Part shown: in pieces, positions 1-8,752 of the stretch
How the letters are laid out: each line of letters starts with the position of its first letter
Numbering within the stretch: the stretch's first letter is position 1
DNA from: Butyricimonas virosa
GTDB lineage: Bacteria; Bacteroidota; Bacteroidia; Bacteroidales; Marinifilaceae
DNA length: 64,000 nt
NCBI RefSeq assembly: GCF_025148635.1
Contig: NZ_CP102269.1
Coordinates: 186,001-250,000, forward strand
Direction of reading: 5' to 3'
Notes under the pieces: model-generated
What the model saw: the letters and a program-made list of their open reading frames with translations, nothing else
What the model was told of the DNA's origin: nothing
Database searches by the model: none
Position numbers and translations under genes: made by a program

Positions 1-95
1 AACAAGGCAATAAACAAGATGCCCGACACGATGATCACGATCAACATCTCGACCAGCGTGGAAGCGGCAAGCGTGTATGAAAATCTCCTCTTCAT
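1..95 (-). CDS. Type II secretion-like pseudopilin, 3'-truncated by window edge
   Basis: Only the first 31 codons are inside the window. The translated start is a short basic stretch (MKRRFSYTLAA) followed by STLVEMLIVIIVSG. This is a class III prepilin signal: hydrophobic helix with Glu at position +5 of the predicted mature protein. Residue -1 is Ala rather than the usual Gly. The start codon overlaps the stop of the upstream pseudopilin gene (ATGA at 92-95), so the two are translationally coupled. It is a likely minor pseudopilin; the rest lies left of the window. The family is clear from the N-terminus, the subtype is not. Confidence 0.7.
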   Translation of the reverse strand, partial: MKRRFSYTLAASTLVEMLIVIIVSGILFIAL

Positions 96-445
96 GGTTC
101 TACTTTTATCAGGTAATCATACTTCATCGACTTTCTCCCCCGTACAGGTAAAGCCGTCACGGTTAATTGCCGGATCCCGAACGAGTAATCCGTAATCACG
201 ATCTCTACAGTCCCCCAATCATACTCTCTCGTGTATTTTCCCGGAAGATGAAGGCCGTCCCCGTATTCTCGACGACACTGCCGGGCCGTCAGTTCCATGG
301 AAACATTCTCCGCCGGATCATCTCCCGTCAGGGTAACCCGGGTTAAGGTCTCCATCGTGATCATGAAACTCGCCAGTAAGATCACGGCCGCCACGATACA
401 TTCTAACAATGACGAAGCTTGCAACTCTCGGTTCAATCCAGCCAT
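92..445 (-). CDS. Minor pseudopilin-like protein
   Basis: A 117-residue protein. Residues about 9-35 form a prepilin-type N-terminus (ASSLLECIVAAVILLASF) with Glu at +5 and Ala at -1, then a soluble domain of about 80 residues with beta-rich character. Length and position suit a minor pseudopilin of the GspH/I/J class, which caps or initiates the pseudopilus in the inner membrane. It overlaps the 3' end of the larger upstream pilin-like gene by 13 bp and the next gene by 4 bp, so it is part of one operon. The exact pseudopilin subtype cannot be assigned by reading alone. Confidence 0.65.
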   Translation of the reverse strand: MAGLNRELQASSLLECIVAAVILLASFMITMETLTRVTLTGDDPAENVSMELTARQCRREYGDGLHLPGKYTREYDWGTVEIVITDYSFGIRQLTVTALPVRGRKSMKYDYLIKVEP

Positions 446-1674
446 TTCACTTCCCTCCTTTCATAAGGCCCCCGCATCCACAAGGGATAAGCCATCCCCG
501 GGTTACCCGGCAACACGACGTTATACAATATCCCCGAGTAATATCCCTCCGGAGCAAAATAATAACACTCCCGGGCATACAAACTACCCGTCACGAACCC
601 GTGAACCTCCGCTATACCGTCCACGTACAACAATCCCCGCACCCGGGAAGACTCCGGTTGATAGTACAAGAGCTGTTTCTGTTCCCCCTCGCTCACTTTC
701 GCTCCCGCGATCACGTATCCGTTTACCTCGCACTCCTCCCCCAAGCGAATAAATCCCTTTTCTTCCCCTTGGCGGACATAAAGCCCCGACCCGGCTTTCA
801 AACATACTTGATTCCCTAAAAGGATGGTGTCTCTGGCAAACACTTGAACACACCCAGAGAAGCCATCGGCAAACTCAACTCGATCTCCGACAATAATCAC
901 GTTTTCCAAACGATTATTCTCCTCCACGAATAACATCGACGAGGCATAAAGTATTACCGGGCCACTCACCCGCACGCCGGAAAGATATTCCCCCACTTCC
1001 ACGCAAACAACCGATTCCTGAAACCCTCGTTGTAACACGGAACCATTTTCCAGCCATTCTCTCTCCCCAGCATAATCCAATAACCCGTTGACCACATCCT
1101 GCGACTCCTCGTCCAACGATGGCAACCGCTCCTCGCTCGTTTTTATTTGTTTTTTATCTAACGCCCTTCCTTTGAAGAATTCCGACCGTAATTGCGTGTA
1201 AGAAATCCCGTTACGAGGAAGATAAACATCACCTTCCGCGAACGTCCTTCCCGTCACCGAAAACGCCCGGTTATTCTCCGGCACGTATAACGTTGCCCGC
1301 CAAAAACTCTCGGCCTTTTTACCCAGAAGGCGAACAGAACGATGTCTCCCGTTTTGCACTTCCACGACTTCATACATTCCCCAACGTTGTCGGGAATAGC
1401 GCACTCTCGAATCTTCCCGTTGTCCGAACAACAGCACGGAACTATCTCCTTCCCACCGGTAGGACAAGGTACTATCCCGCGAGTAAAGCAGGAAGCCGGA
1501 TTCCACGTTCGCCCGGGCTTGTTCGCCCTGATGATAAAGATTATATCTCACGAGATCAAAATTCCACAGTTCGATCACCATCAACACCCCCAACAACAGG
1601 AGCGTACTCACCACCAACACGGTAGCCAGTACCGAAGCAGAAAAATCATGTTTGAGAAGTTTGACCATGATCAC
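433..1674 (-). CDS. Large GspK-like pseudopilin with beta-rich C-terminal region
   Basis: A 413-residue protein with a GTG start at 1674 overlapping the upstream stop by 4 bp; an ATG at 1668 is the alternative start. The N-terminus has a basic tail and SASVLATVLVVSTLLLLGVL, a pilin-like transmembrane helix with Ala at -1 and no Glu at +5. Lack of Glu5 and unusually large size are features of GspK, the pseudopilus tip subunit, so that role is inferred. The remainder (about residues 140-400) has many short alternating hydrophobic/Gly strands resembling a beta-helix or bactofilin-like fold, unlike classical GspK. Sequence identity to known GspK is not obvious. Confidence 0.5.
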   Translation of the reverse strand: MIMVKLLKHDFSASVLATVLVVSTLLLLGVLMVIELWNFDLVRYNLYHQGEQARANVESGFLLYSRDSTLSYRWEGDSSVLLFGQREDSRVRYSRQRWGMYEVVEVQNGRHRSVRLLGKKAESFWRATLYVPENNRAFSVTGRTFAEGDVYLPRNGISYTQLRSEFFKGRALDKKQIKTSEERLPSLDEESQDVVNGLLDYAGEREWLENGSVLQRGFQESVVCVEVGEYLSGVRVSGPVILYASSMLFVEENNRLENVIIVGDRVEFADGFSGCVQVFARDTILLGNQVCLKAGSGLYVRQGEEKGFIRLGEECEVNGYVIAGAKVSEGEQKQLLYYQPESSRVRGLLYVDGIAEVHGFVTGSLYARECYYFAPEGYYSGILYNVVLPGNPGMAYPLWMRGPYERREVKWLD

Positions 1675-2132
1675 TCCATTTTAAGCGTATACACTCTCTT
1701 TCCTTTTCGCAAACAGACGGAATCCCGGTAAACTCCTTCCACCCGGTACCCGTCAACGTTTTTTTCTTTCACGGATACCAGCCGCGTATTGTCTCCCGAC
1801 TTCATCAACCAAAAATCCCGTTTCCCCTTTCGTATTCTCCCGGCAAATTGAAACCCGGGAGGAGAATCCGGTTCTTCCACGGTAGCTTTTGCCCGCACCC
1901 GGGGAGACGGTTGTTTCACGCCCCGGGGAACCGTCCCCAAAAACGGATCCCGGTAATTCAGGAACAACGTGTCGGACTCCTCGTTCGTGATTGCTTGTCT
2001 TTTCTCCACAATCTTTGTCATCACCCTTCCCCCGCCACTATACACAACCACCCGGTAGATGATCAAACCCCACACGCCAACTGCCACGACAAGCAGTACG
2101 GGTATCAACTTTTTATTTTTCAACGCTTTCAT
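1671..2132 (-). CDS. GspC/PilP-like inner-membrane periplasmic protein
   Basis: A 153-residue protein with one N-terminal membrane segment (about residues 10-30), a linker, the tripeptide DPF within NYRDPFLG at about residue 60, and a C-terminal small beta domain (GFQFAGRIRKGKRDFWLM...). A DPF motif before an HR-type beta domain is typical of PilP/GspC proteins, which link the inner-membrane platform to the secretin. It overlaps the lipoprotein gene upstream by 4 bp and the GspK-like gene downstream. The assignment rests on topology, the motif and operon position rather than strong similarity. Confidence 0.55.
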   Translation of the reverse strand: MKALKNKKLIPVLLVVAVGVWGLIIYRVVVYSGGGRVMTKIVEKRQAITNEESDTLFLNYRDPFLGTVPRGVKQPSPRVRAKATVEEPDSPPGFQFAGRIRKGKRDFWLMKSGDNTRLVSVKEKNVDGYRVEGVYRDSVCLRKGKRVYTLKME

Positions 2133-2536
2133 GGCAATTCCTCCGGTTGTTGTTCTTCCATATTCTCAAGCACGGTCAACACCCGCCATCGGTAAATTCC
2201 CTCGTATGCCGAGTTCTCCGGCCTCACGCCCCACTCATATCTCCCCGGTTCCAACGTATACGCGTACTGATTTCCCTCTACTAACGTGTCAAGCACGTAC
2301 AACTCGATTCTATCAAAAGAAGGCGACACAACCACCAAGCGATAGCCCGTTGCACCATCCCGCTCCTCCCACGCAAAAGTCAACGTGGCACGAGTTGTTT
2401 CCACGCTATCCGCCGGGGCGACAAGTACCACCTCTTTTTCCGATATATCTTTCTCGAACACATCCCTGCAACCCATGACAAAAAATAAAGTCAATAAAGA
2501 CATTCCCGTGATAATTCTTACTACTCTCATATTCAT
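2129..2536 (-). CDS. FN3-like lipoprotein of the secretion operon
   Basis: A 135-residue protein with a lipoprotein signal peptide (LLTLFFVMGCRD; lipidated Cys at about 23). Residues 38-125 look like one fibronectin type III-like beta sandwich: the segment ATLTFAWEERDGATGYRLVV and the closing GRYEWGVRPEN pattern are characteristic. It lies between the GspM-like and GspC-like genes, with a 4-bp overlap to the latter. The position suggests an accessory or pilotin-like lipoprotein of the secretin machine, but that role is inference; no known pilotin motif was recognised. Confidence 0.5.
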   Translation of the reverse strand: MNMRVVRIITGMSLLTLFFVMGCRDVFEKDISEKEVVLVAPADSVETTRATLTFAWEERDGATGYRLVVVSPSFDRIELYVLDTLVEGNQYAYTLEPGRYEWGVRPENSAYEGIYRWRVLTVLENMEEQQPEELP

Positions 2537-2543
2537 GATATAT

Positions 2544-3059
2544 TTAATTTTCCATTGTTAATTGTTGAACAACCAGCGTCATCCTTAACTGTCGTTCCTT
2601 CTTGGCCCGATCATCAAACAAACGGAACCCGGCAGAAACGATTTTTCCCGGCTGCCCTTCCTTTTCCATATAATGCATCACTCTCAACAGGGAAGTAAAA
2701 CTCCCGGAAAGCACGAGCTCCCCCGTATGTACTTGTAATTTTCCCTCTTCCCGCGTAAGATAAGGCGTGTATTTTACCATCTTCACCCCGTTATCCCGAA
2801 TCGGTCGTTCCAGTTGTCCGAGCAACACCCCGTTATTCAGAATCTGTTTCCCGGACACGCTCCCCGGCAATTCGTTTCCCACCCCGGAACGACTTTCCGC
2901 TAAACGACTGACCATTTCCTGACGGGCGTTACACGCTCTCCAAAGTTTCACGGTTTGCCGGAATCCGAACACCCAAGCCACTAACGGTACGATAATTATC
3001 AGCCCGACCAGTTGTAAAAATCCTTGATGTTGTTTCCACTTTTTCATAACCCGATCCAT
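2544..3059 (-). CDS. GspM/PilO-like assembly platform protein
   Basis: A 171-residue bitopic protein with a short cytoplasmic tail, a membrane helix at about residues 15-35 (LQLVGLIIIVPLVAWVFGF), a charged coiled-coil-like stretch, then a ferredoxin-like alpha/beta domain ending in strands (SFTSLLRVMHYMEKEG...). This is the architecture of PilO/GspM, which pairs with PilN/GspL in the inner-membrane platform. It overlaps the upstream gspL-like gene by 16 bp, as expected for a partner pair. Direct sequence similarity is weak, so the call depends on architecture and gene order. Confidence 0.55.
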   Translation of the reverse strand: MDRVMKKWKQHQGFLQLVGLIIIVPLVAWVFGFRQTVKLWRACNARQEMVSRLAESRSGVGNELPGSVSGKQILNNGVLLGQLERPIRDNGVKMVKYTPYLTREEGKLQVHTGELVLSGSFTSLLRVMHYMEKEGQPGKIVSAGFRLFDDRAKKERQLRMTLVVQQLTMEN

Positions 3060-4093
3060 ATTTTAAAATTAAACCACCCTGTTTCCCGGTTCCTATCCAA
3101 AGAGACCAATTTCACCTGGCGTGCAAAAGCACTTGACGACAAGCTACCCGTGAACAAAGTAACTTGCCCCGGATCGGCTGTCACCCCGGATAATTCAAGG
3201 CATCCCTCTCTCGTCACGACAGACTTCCCCTCTTCCAACCCTTTCAACAACGGATTCACGACCAGCATATCCAGATTCACTGCCGGGGGAACAAGAGCTG
3301 CTACACGATCCAACACGACACTCACTCGCCCCGTCCCGCTTCCCTCGAATTCCCGAACCACTCGTTCCATTTCCCTCGACAATTCTTCCCGGTTCGAGAC
3401 ATCCCGTTCCAAAGAAGCAATTTCCAATTGCAGACTCGCATATTTCTCCCGGACAGAGGTATTCCACATATAATTCACGACCAGCAATCCCAACAGACAA
3501 AGCAAAGCAACCAATTTGATTTTCCCCGCTATCAACGCCGCTAACGAGTCGCCCCGTTTCCCTCCTTTCAGTAAATCACTCCACGTTACTCCCCGATGAT
3601 AAAATCTTTCCGCCAACCCGATAGCCGATTCGCAAACCCTTTCCCGATTCGCAGGTAAAATCTCTTCACCGGGCCGGACTCCCCATAAACAAGTTTCTAT
3701 CACGGGAACTTGATACCCATGCAACTCCTCCTCCAAGAGGACAATTTTATCCCGTCGGGTAAAACAGATCACACGTTCCCCGTCATCCCGGTCAAAACGT
3801 TCCCATATTATATCCTCATTTTCCGTCACCCTTCTTATCCCGTCTTCATCCTCTTCGTGAAAAACCTTACGAATAATCCCGTGCCCGGCCACCACGAACA
3901 ATATCGGCTCCTTTAACTTCATCTCCCCAATATCCCCCGCAATCACCTCTTGCACCACCTCCTCTACCCGCATGCCATTCTTCCCCCGAACAAGTCTGAT
4001 AACATCCAGTTTCATTACCCCGTCCTGTTGCAAAAAAGCAAAGATCACCGAGATCCGGTCTAACATTTTTTCCAATCTTCCTATCCTGTTCAT
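3044..4093 (-). CDS. GspL-like (PilM-PilN fused) platform protein
   Basis: A 349-residue protein. The first 180 residues form a cytoplasmic actin-like/PilM-type region, followed by a single membrane helix at about 190-210 (KIKLVALLCLLGLLVVNYMW), a coiled coil (about 215-250) and a PilN-type periplasmic ferredoxin-like domain with the pattern LELSGVTADPGQVTLFTGSL. GspL is this fusion of PilM and PilN functions and binds the ATPase GspE at the membrane. It lies between the secretin and gspM genes. Confidence comes from the domain order and the PilN-like C-terminus. Confidence 0.6.
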   Translation of the reverse strand: MNRIGRLEKMLDRISVIFAFLQQDGVMKLDVIRLVRGKNGMRVEEVVQEVIAGDIGEMKLKEPILFVVAGHGIIRKVFHEEDEDGIRRVTENEDIIWERFDRDDGERVICFTRRDKIVLLEEELHGYQVPVIETCLWGVRPGEEILPANRERVCESAIGLAERFYHRGVTWSDLLKGGKRGDSLAALIAGKIKLVALLCLLGLLVVNYMWNTSVREKYASLQLEIASLERDVSNREELSREMERVVREFEGSGTGRVSVVLDRVAALVPPAVNLDMLVVNPLLKGLEEGKSVVTREGCLELSGVTADPGQVTLFTGSLSSSAFARQVKLVSLDRNRETGWFNFKIWIGL

Positions 4094-4105
4094 TGGGCTT
4101 CTAAT

Positions 4106-6028
4106 TCAATAAATCACACTTGGCTTTATAAACACGTTCAATTTCTGATCGACTTTATTATTCTTCGTCTTCCCGAACAACCACTTTAACACCGGTATCC
4201 GGGCAATAAAAGGAATTCCACTGGATGACTTCTCCCGAGTGTTATTATCAATACCTCCCAACAAAACCATCTCCCCGTCACGAACCTGCACCTGCGACTC
4301 GAAACTACGGGTCACCGCTCCCGGAGGGGCTTCCTCGTCTATTTTTCCCTCCCGTTCCGTGAATTGACTCTGTTCGATTTTCACTTGAAGCGTGATTTTC
4401 CCATTCCTACTCACGAAAGGAGTAATATCGAGTTTCAGGTTAGCCTCTACCGGTTTCCACGTGTAGGATTCCGAGGGAACAGGTGTTTGCGACCCGTAGT
4501 AATTAGTCTGTACCTCCTTGTAATACTTTGTTTCTCCACTCTTCAACGTGGCACTATGCCCGTTCAATGTTGATAACTTCGGGGTTGAACGCAATTCTAT
4601 ATTCCCGGTCGCTTCCAACGCTTGCAAACTCATGTAAAAATCAGGTGTAACCTTCCCCAAGTTAATCGACCCGAAACCGTTAAAACTATTAATCAACCTA
4701 TTGATTGAAGTTGCCGATAAAGACATATTCACCCCCGGACTTAACGTCCCGGCAGTTGTAGCGGGTCCGTCTTTCCCGATTCCGGCCTCGATACCCACCT
4801 CGTGAATCACGCTTTTCTTACTATCGACGATCAACACCTCGATCGTCACGAGCGGGACACTTTGATCTATCGACTCCAGAAAACGCTCCACCAGCTCAAC
4901 CTGCCGACTCGTACCGCTAACAATAATACTGTTCTGCTCGGCAAACATCTGAACTTGTGTCCCGGCCGGCTTCAATGCCGTGGGAATTAATTCAACCACC
5001 TTATCCACCGTCCGGTAACGTAAAGGAACAACCCGTGTGGTAACAAGAGTCTTATCTTTCGTCGTTGAGCCGAAAATATATATACCTCCTTCCACCTGAT
5101 ACGTGAAAGGTGTCCCCGCGAACAAAACATTTAACAGGGTCGGCACGTCCACGTCCTTCACGAACACCGAGGTCTGTTGATCCAAAGAGGTAAGAAAGAG
5201 GCGGCTCATTCCCAGACGTTCGAATATTTCCAGCACCACGTCATGAATATTTCCCCGATTCAAAGATACGCTCACCCTTCCGGTGCTATCCACGTTCACT
5301 TGATCCGGCGTGAAATTTCTCCTTTTGACATAAGAAGATGCCAATGCCGGATTTCCTCCCGCCGGGGGAAGTGGAGCCTCGAACCTCCACACGCCATTTT
5401 TATCCCGCTCTATCTCCAACCCGTTCACCGAGGCCAGCGTTCGTATGGCTTCAAGCACCGGTAATCCCGCGGAATAGCCGGATACCCGATTCCCGTACAA
5501 TGACTTCGGTATCACCACATGCTCCCCGGTCAACGCAGTCACCCGTTTCATGACAGCCACCAACCCGTCATCCAGCAAATCATAATACAACCGCTTTTTC
5601 GTACTATCCGCCTCGATTTTAGGTTCCCGCGGGGCAACAACCAAGGGGACCGGCTCGCTTAAAGAAATTATATTCCCCACGACATCCAATTCCAAATTAT
5701 ACTCCCGGCACAGGAAATATAACAAATCAATCAATCTCGCCCGGTTAAAATTACAAGTCACCATACGCCCCTCATCCACCTTCACACACAAATTAACCCC
5801 ATGTACCCGAGCAATATTCCGCAACAACTCCCCGATAGACAAATGCCCTATTGACAAATCTATTTCCGAAAAATACGTGCTATCCAAACGAGCCGCCCGC
5901 TCTAACCTCACACGAACAGAATCAAGACACACCTTGGGTGCTCCCGCCTGTCCCCTCACGACAAAACAACAAAACAAGAGCATGCATGCCATCCCAATGC
6001 TCCTAATATTTATCACCATCCTTATCAT
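4106..6028 (-). CDS. gspD: Secretin (GspD/PilQ family) outer-membrane channel
   Basis: A 640-residue protein with an N-terminal signal peptide (to about residue 27), an STN-like N0 domain (about 55-125), ring-building N-domains, and a C-terminal secretin domain. Family signatures include VPLVTIEVLIVDSKK, STPKLSTLNGHSATL with a KSGETKYYKE strand, and VRDGEMVLLGGI followed by IPVLKWLFG and a terminal FIKPSVIY. It should form the outer-membrane exit channel for pseudopilus-driven secretion. A 27-bp AT-rich spacer separates it from gspE. This is the clearest family assignment of the operon together with gspE; whether the system is T2SS or T4P-like is less certain. Confidence 0.9.
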   Translation of the reverse strand: MIRMVINIRSIGMACMLLFCCFVVRGQAGAPKVCLDSVRVRLERAARLDSTYFSEIDLSIGHLSIGELLRNIARVHGVNLCVKVDEGRMVTCNFNRARLIDLLYFLCREYNLELDVVGNIISLSEPVPLVVAPREPKIEADSTKKRLYYDLLDDGLVAVMKRVTALTGEHVVIPKSLYGNRVSGYSAGLPVLEAIRTLASVNGLEIERDKNGVWRFEAPLPPAGGNPALASSYVKRRNFTPDQVNVDSTGRVSVSLNRGNIHDVVLEIFERLGMSRLFLTSLDQQTSVFVKDVDVPTLLNVLFAGTPFTYQVEGGIYIFGSTTKDKTLVTTRVVPLRYRTVDKVVELIPTALKPAGTQVQMFAEQNSIIVSGTSRQVELVERFLESIDQSVPLVTIEVLIVDSKKSVIHEVGIEAGIGKDGPATTAGTLSPGVNMSLSATSINRLINSFNGFGSINLGKVTPDFYMSLQALEATGNIELRSTPKLSTLNGHSATLKSGETKYYKEVQTNYYGSQTPVPSESYTWKPVEANLKLDITPFVSRNGKITLQVKIEQSQFTEREGKIDEEAPPGAVTRSFESQVQVRDGEMVLLGGIDNNTREKSSSGIPFIARIPVLKWLFGKTKNNKVDQKLNVFIKPSVIY

Positions 6029-6055
6029 ATAACTTTAGTTTTTAGCTTTTAACTT

Positions 6056-7468
6056 TTAACTTACAAACGGTAACACTTCCTCCAACGACGTCATTCCCGC
6101 TTTCAACAACCCGATCGCCGATTGCTGCAATGTCTGTATATGACGTTCTTCCAGCAAATGCCCCACCTCACTCTCGGCTGTCCGGATTGCCCCGGCTAAC
6201 TCATCGTCTATCGGGATCACTTCATAAATAGCTTTACGTCCACTATATCCCGTGTAGTAACAATGTTCGCACCCCACGGCCCGATATAATTTACCCGATT
6301 GAAAATCCGCACCCAGTAATCTCTTCGCGTGTTCATCCGGTTCGATCTCTCTTTTACACTCCGGGCAAAGCAAGCGCACCAGACGTTGCGCCATACATAA
6401 AATCAACGTATCGGAAATCAGATAAGGATGTACCCCCATATCTATCAAACGGGAAACACTTCCCCAAGCACTATTCGTGTGAATCGTCGAGAAAATCAAA
6501 TGCCCGGTCAAAGAACTGCGTATCGCCATCTGTGCCGTATCGGCATCCCGGATCTCCCCCAGCATAATCACATCCGGATCCTGCCGCAAAAAAGTACGCA
6601 AAGCACTCGTGAAGGTCAACCCGATCTCCTCTTTCAACTGAACTTGGTTCACCCCCTCCAAGGTATATTCCACCGGGTCCTCGATCGTCAGTATATTACT
6701 CACGACATCATTCAACAACCGGAGCGTGGCATACAGCGTGGTACTCTTTCCCGATCCCGTGGGACCGCTAATCAAAACCAACCCGTGCGGATGACGTATC
6801 GCCGACAAATAAGCCTCCAATTGTCCCGGACTAAATCCCAGGTTTTTCAAATCAAGCAACTCTATTTGCCGGGTTAACAACCGCATCACGATCTTCTCTC
6901 CATGAATCGTGGGCAAGGAAGACACGCGCACGTCGAATCGGCACCCTCCCGAATCATGCAGGATACGCCCATCCTGCGGTAAACGCTTTTCCGATATATC
7001 CAGATTCGCCAATATCTTCACCTGATTCACCAAAGTCGCGTAATTTCCCTTCTCGATCACGTGCCGTTCCAACAACTTACCGTCAATCCGGAAACGCACC
7101 CGACACCGATCCTCGTACGCCTCCAAGTGAATATCACTCGCGTGTTCCCGGTAAGCCTCCTCGATTAAATCATGCAAAAAACCTTTCCTTCCTGTAAGCG
7201 ATACCGCCCCTCGGTTTCGTGCCTGACATTCCTGACGATAATGACGCCCTAACAACCTAGCAAACTCCTCTTCTGCTAAAAACTCCACCTTCAAACGCTT
7301 GCCCGTCAAAACCTCCACTTCCATCACGATATTCTCATAATCATATCCTTTCTCGCCATAACACCCAAGCTGATCTCCCTTTATCTCAAAAGGAATCAAA
7401 CGGTACTCCCTAGCCTCCCTGGACGTCAGTAATTCCAAGGCCTCCGTGGCTACAGCAAATTCTTTCAT
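6056..7468 (-). CDS. gspE: GspE/PilB-type secretion ATPase
   Basis: A hexameric cytoplasmic ATPase that powers pseudopilus assembly. Walker A is GPTGSGKSTTLYATL (about residues 235-249), followed by an Asp box (ILTIEDPVEY), Walker B-like MLGEIRDADTA and a His box (FSTIHTNSA). The tetracysteine zinc motif is present as CPEC...CEHC. An N-terminal GspE_N-like domain occupies about 1-85. I prefer the ATG at 7468: it leaves 7 bp after the upstream stop, and an upstream TTG (7501) would give an 11-residue extension. At 470 residues it is slightly shorter than typical GspE. Confidence 0.93.
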   Translation of the reverse strand: MKEFAVATEALELLTSREAREYRLIPFEIKGDQLGCYGEKGYDYENIVMEVEVLTGKRLKVEFLAEEEFARLLGRHYRQECQARNRGAVSLTGRKGFLHDLIEEAYREHASDIHLEAYEDRCRVRFRIDGKLLERHVIEKGNYATLVNQVKILANLDISEKRLPQDGRILHDSGGCRFDVRVSSLPTIHGEKIVMRLLTRQIELLDLKNLGFSPGQLEAYLSAIRHPHGLVLISGPTGSGKSTTLYATLRLLNDVVSNILTIEDPVEYTLEGVNQVQLKEEIGLTFTSALRTFLRQDPDVIMLGEIRDADTAQMAIRSSLTGHLIFSTIHTNSAWGSVSRLIDMGVHPYLISDTLILCMAQRLVRLLCPECKREIEPDEHAKRLLGADFQSGKLYRAVGCEHCYYTGYSGRKAIYEVIPIDDELAGAIRTAESEVGHLLEERHIQTLQQSAIGLLKAGMTSLEEVLPFVS

Positions 7469-7475
7469 AACACGA

Positions 7476-7937
7476 TCAATTACAGATAAAACAATACACA
7501 AGATAACAAGCGTAACAAACTCCCACCGTTGACACTAACGGGATTCCTCGCTTGGACTTGTTTTTATACAGGCCTAAAATCCAAGTCATTAAAGTTAGTG
7601 CAAAGGCAATAATCAAAAACCGAACGAACTCCATCAATTGAAAAGAAGGGGTCAGACAAAGCAAAAACACCCCGTCCCCCGTCCCGATATACTCACGAAA
7701 CGGATTTATCCTTCTTCGGTATTTCAGTAACAAATAAAGTAATACCCCTCCCATCAGAAATGCCAATACCCCCACACCGCCCACGACACGTACCACACTC
7801 TCCTCCCATCCCCATCGCCACACACTACCAGTCACGGTCAAAATCCCGAAAAACAATAATGGATATATGCGAATCACCCGCTCTTTATAATCCGAACGGA
7901 TCATAAAGGCCAGCGGGACAAAAGCCAGCAATTCCAT
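7476..7937 (-). CDS. Short type IV prepilin peptidase (A24 family)
   Basis: A 153-residue polytopic membrane protein. Both catalytic Asp motifs of the A24 aspartyl proteases are visible: D16 in RSDYKERVIRIYP and GTGD (D88) in YIGTGDGVFL. It has only the catalytic membrane domain and lacks the N-terminal zinc/methyltransferase part of classical PilD/GspO, so it may cleave prepilins without N-methylation. It sits between gspG and gspE, and all pilin-like proteins in the operon share an Ala at -1 that it would have to accept. Confidence 0.8.
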   Translation of the reverse strand: MELLAFVPLAFMIRSDYKERVIRIYPLLFFGILTVTGSVWRWGWEESVVRVVGGVGVLAFLMGGVLLYLLLKYRRRINPFREYIGTGDGVFLLCLTPSFQLMEFVRFLIIAFALTLMTWILGLYKNKSKRGIPLVSTVGVCYACYLVYCFICN

Positions 7938-7948
7938 ACTTTTTTCGG

Positions 7949-8392
7949 TTAGTCCTTCGTTATCTCCTTCAACTCCTTGTCTTGGTTAATTTCCCACACG
8001 TTATACTCCCCGTCACCATCAAAATCAACGACGGCAGTGGCTCTCGCCCGAAATCCTTTCTCGTTCGCCTCGATAATTTCGATTTTGTAATTCGCATTTC
8101 CCCCATCTGTCACCAACTTGGCCTGCTCGAAATCCAAGTCGCTCAACGAGGTGGAATAACGGGAATTCGTGTAAAAATGACTCTTCTGCAACGTGTGAAG
8201 AAACACGAGTTGCTGTTGCGCTTCCGTACTCTTGGCCTTCGAGATCAAAGGCATCAGGTTGGGCAACGCAATTAACACCAGAATGCCGATAATCACTAAC
8301 ACCACCAGTAATTCCGGCAAAGAAAAAGCAGCAAAAGATTTACTTTTCAGATCACGCCTTTTCCGTTTCAATAATTTTTGAATTGTTTTCAT
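7949..8392 (-). CDS. gspG: Major pseudopilin, GspG-like
   Basis: A 147-residue protein. A long basic leader (about 22 residues) precedes the pilin helix FSLPELLVVLVIIGILVLIA, with Glu at +5 and Ala at -1. It continues NLMPLISKAKSTEAQQQLVF, the classic GspG/PilA N-terminal heptad region, then a small C-terminal beta domain ending near DFDGDGEYNVWEIN, an acidic loop like the calcium site of GspG. It is first in the operon with 360 bp of non-coding DNA upstream, consistent with the most abundant subunit being promoter-proximal. Confidence 0.85.
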   Translation of the reverse strand: MKTIQKLLKRKRRDLKSKSFAAFSLPELLVVLVIIGILVLIALPNLMPLISKAKSTEAQQQLVFLHTLQKSHFYTNSRYSTSLSDLDFEQAKLVTDGGNANYKIEIIEANEKGFRARATAVVDFDGDGEYNVWEINQDKELKEITKD

Positions 8393-8752
8393 ATTGCAAT
8401 CAGAAGTTAAAAAAATACAATTCTAAAAAATATATTCCTCGGCTGATCTTTATAAACACACCCCACACTTTCTCGTTATAAAGTCAGGGTCTAAATCTAT
8501 ACAATAATTTTAGGAGAATTTGTAGCAAATTTGTACCTCTTTTTTGTTAAAATATATAAAAACAATGGATTTAAAGTCGCTTTGCATTATTCATGACTTA
8601 CTCCCTACCAATTCTTACATCTATTCGTTATCCCTTCGATATCCTATCGATAAAGTGACGCTCTATAAGAACGAAGAAATAACGAACAGATAAGCCTAGC
8701 ATAATAAAAGGATGTAAACCCATAATAAAGTAAAGTATGGAGAATCGATTGA
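8393..8752. other. 360-bp intergenic region with inverted repeats
   Basis: No gene seen. The region is upstream of the pseudopilus operon and downstream of the response regulator gene. It holds a long inverted repeat, TCTATTCGTTAT (8620-8631) with ATAACGAACAGA (8679-8690), 11 of 12 pairing, enclosing a small perfect hairpin TCGATA-TCC-TATCGA (8637-8651). It could terminate the response regulator transcript or regulate the operon. I found no clear TAnnTTTG promoter box for gspG. Confidence 0.4.

Noticed and set aside
297..1731. Plus-strand open frames of 110-150 codons across the pseudopilin genes
   Set aside because: They are rich in Pro/Arg/Ser, lack known motifs and lie antisense to clearly coding minus-strand genes with proper pilin signals; shadows caused by base composition.
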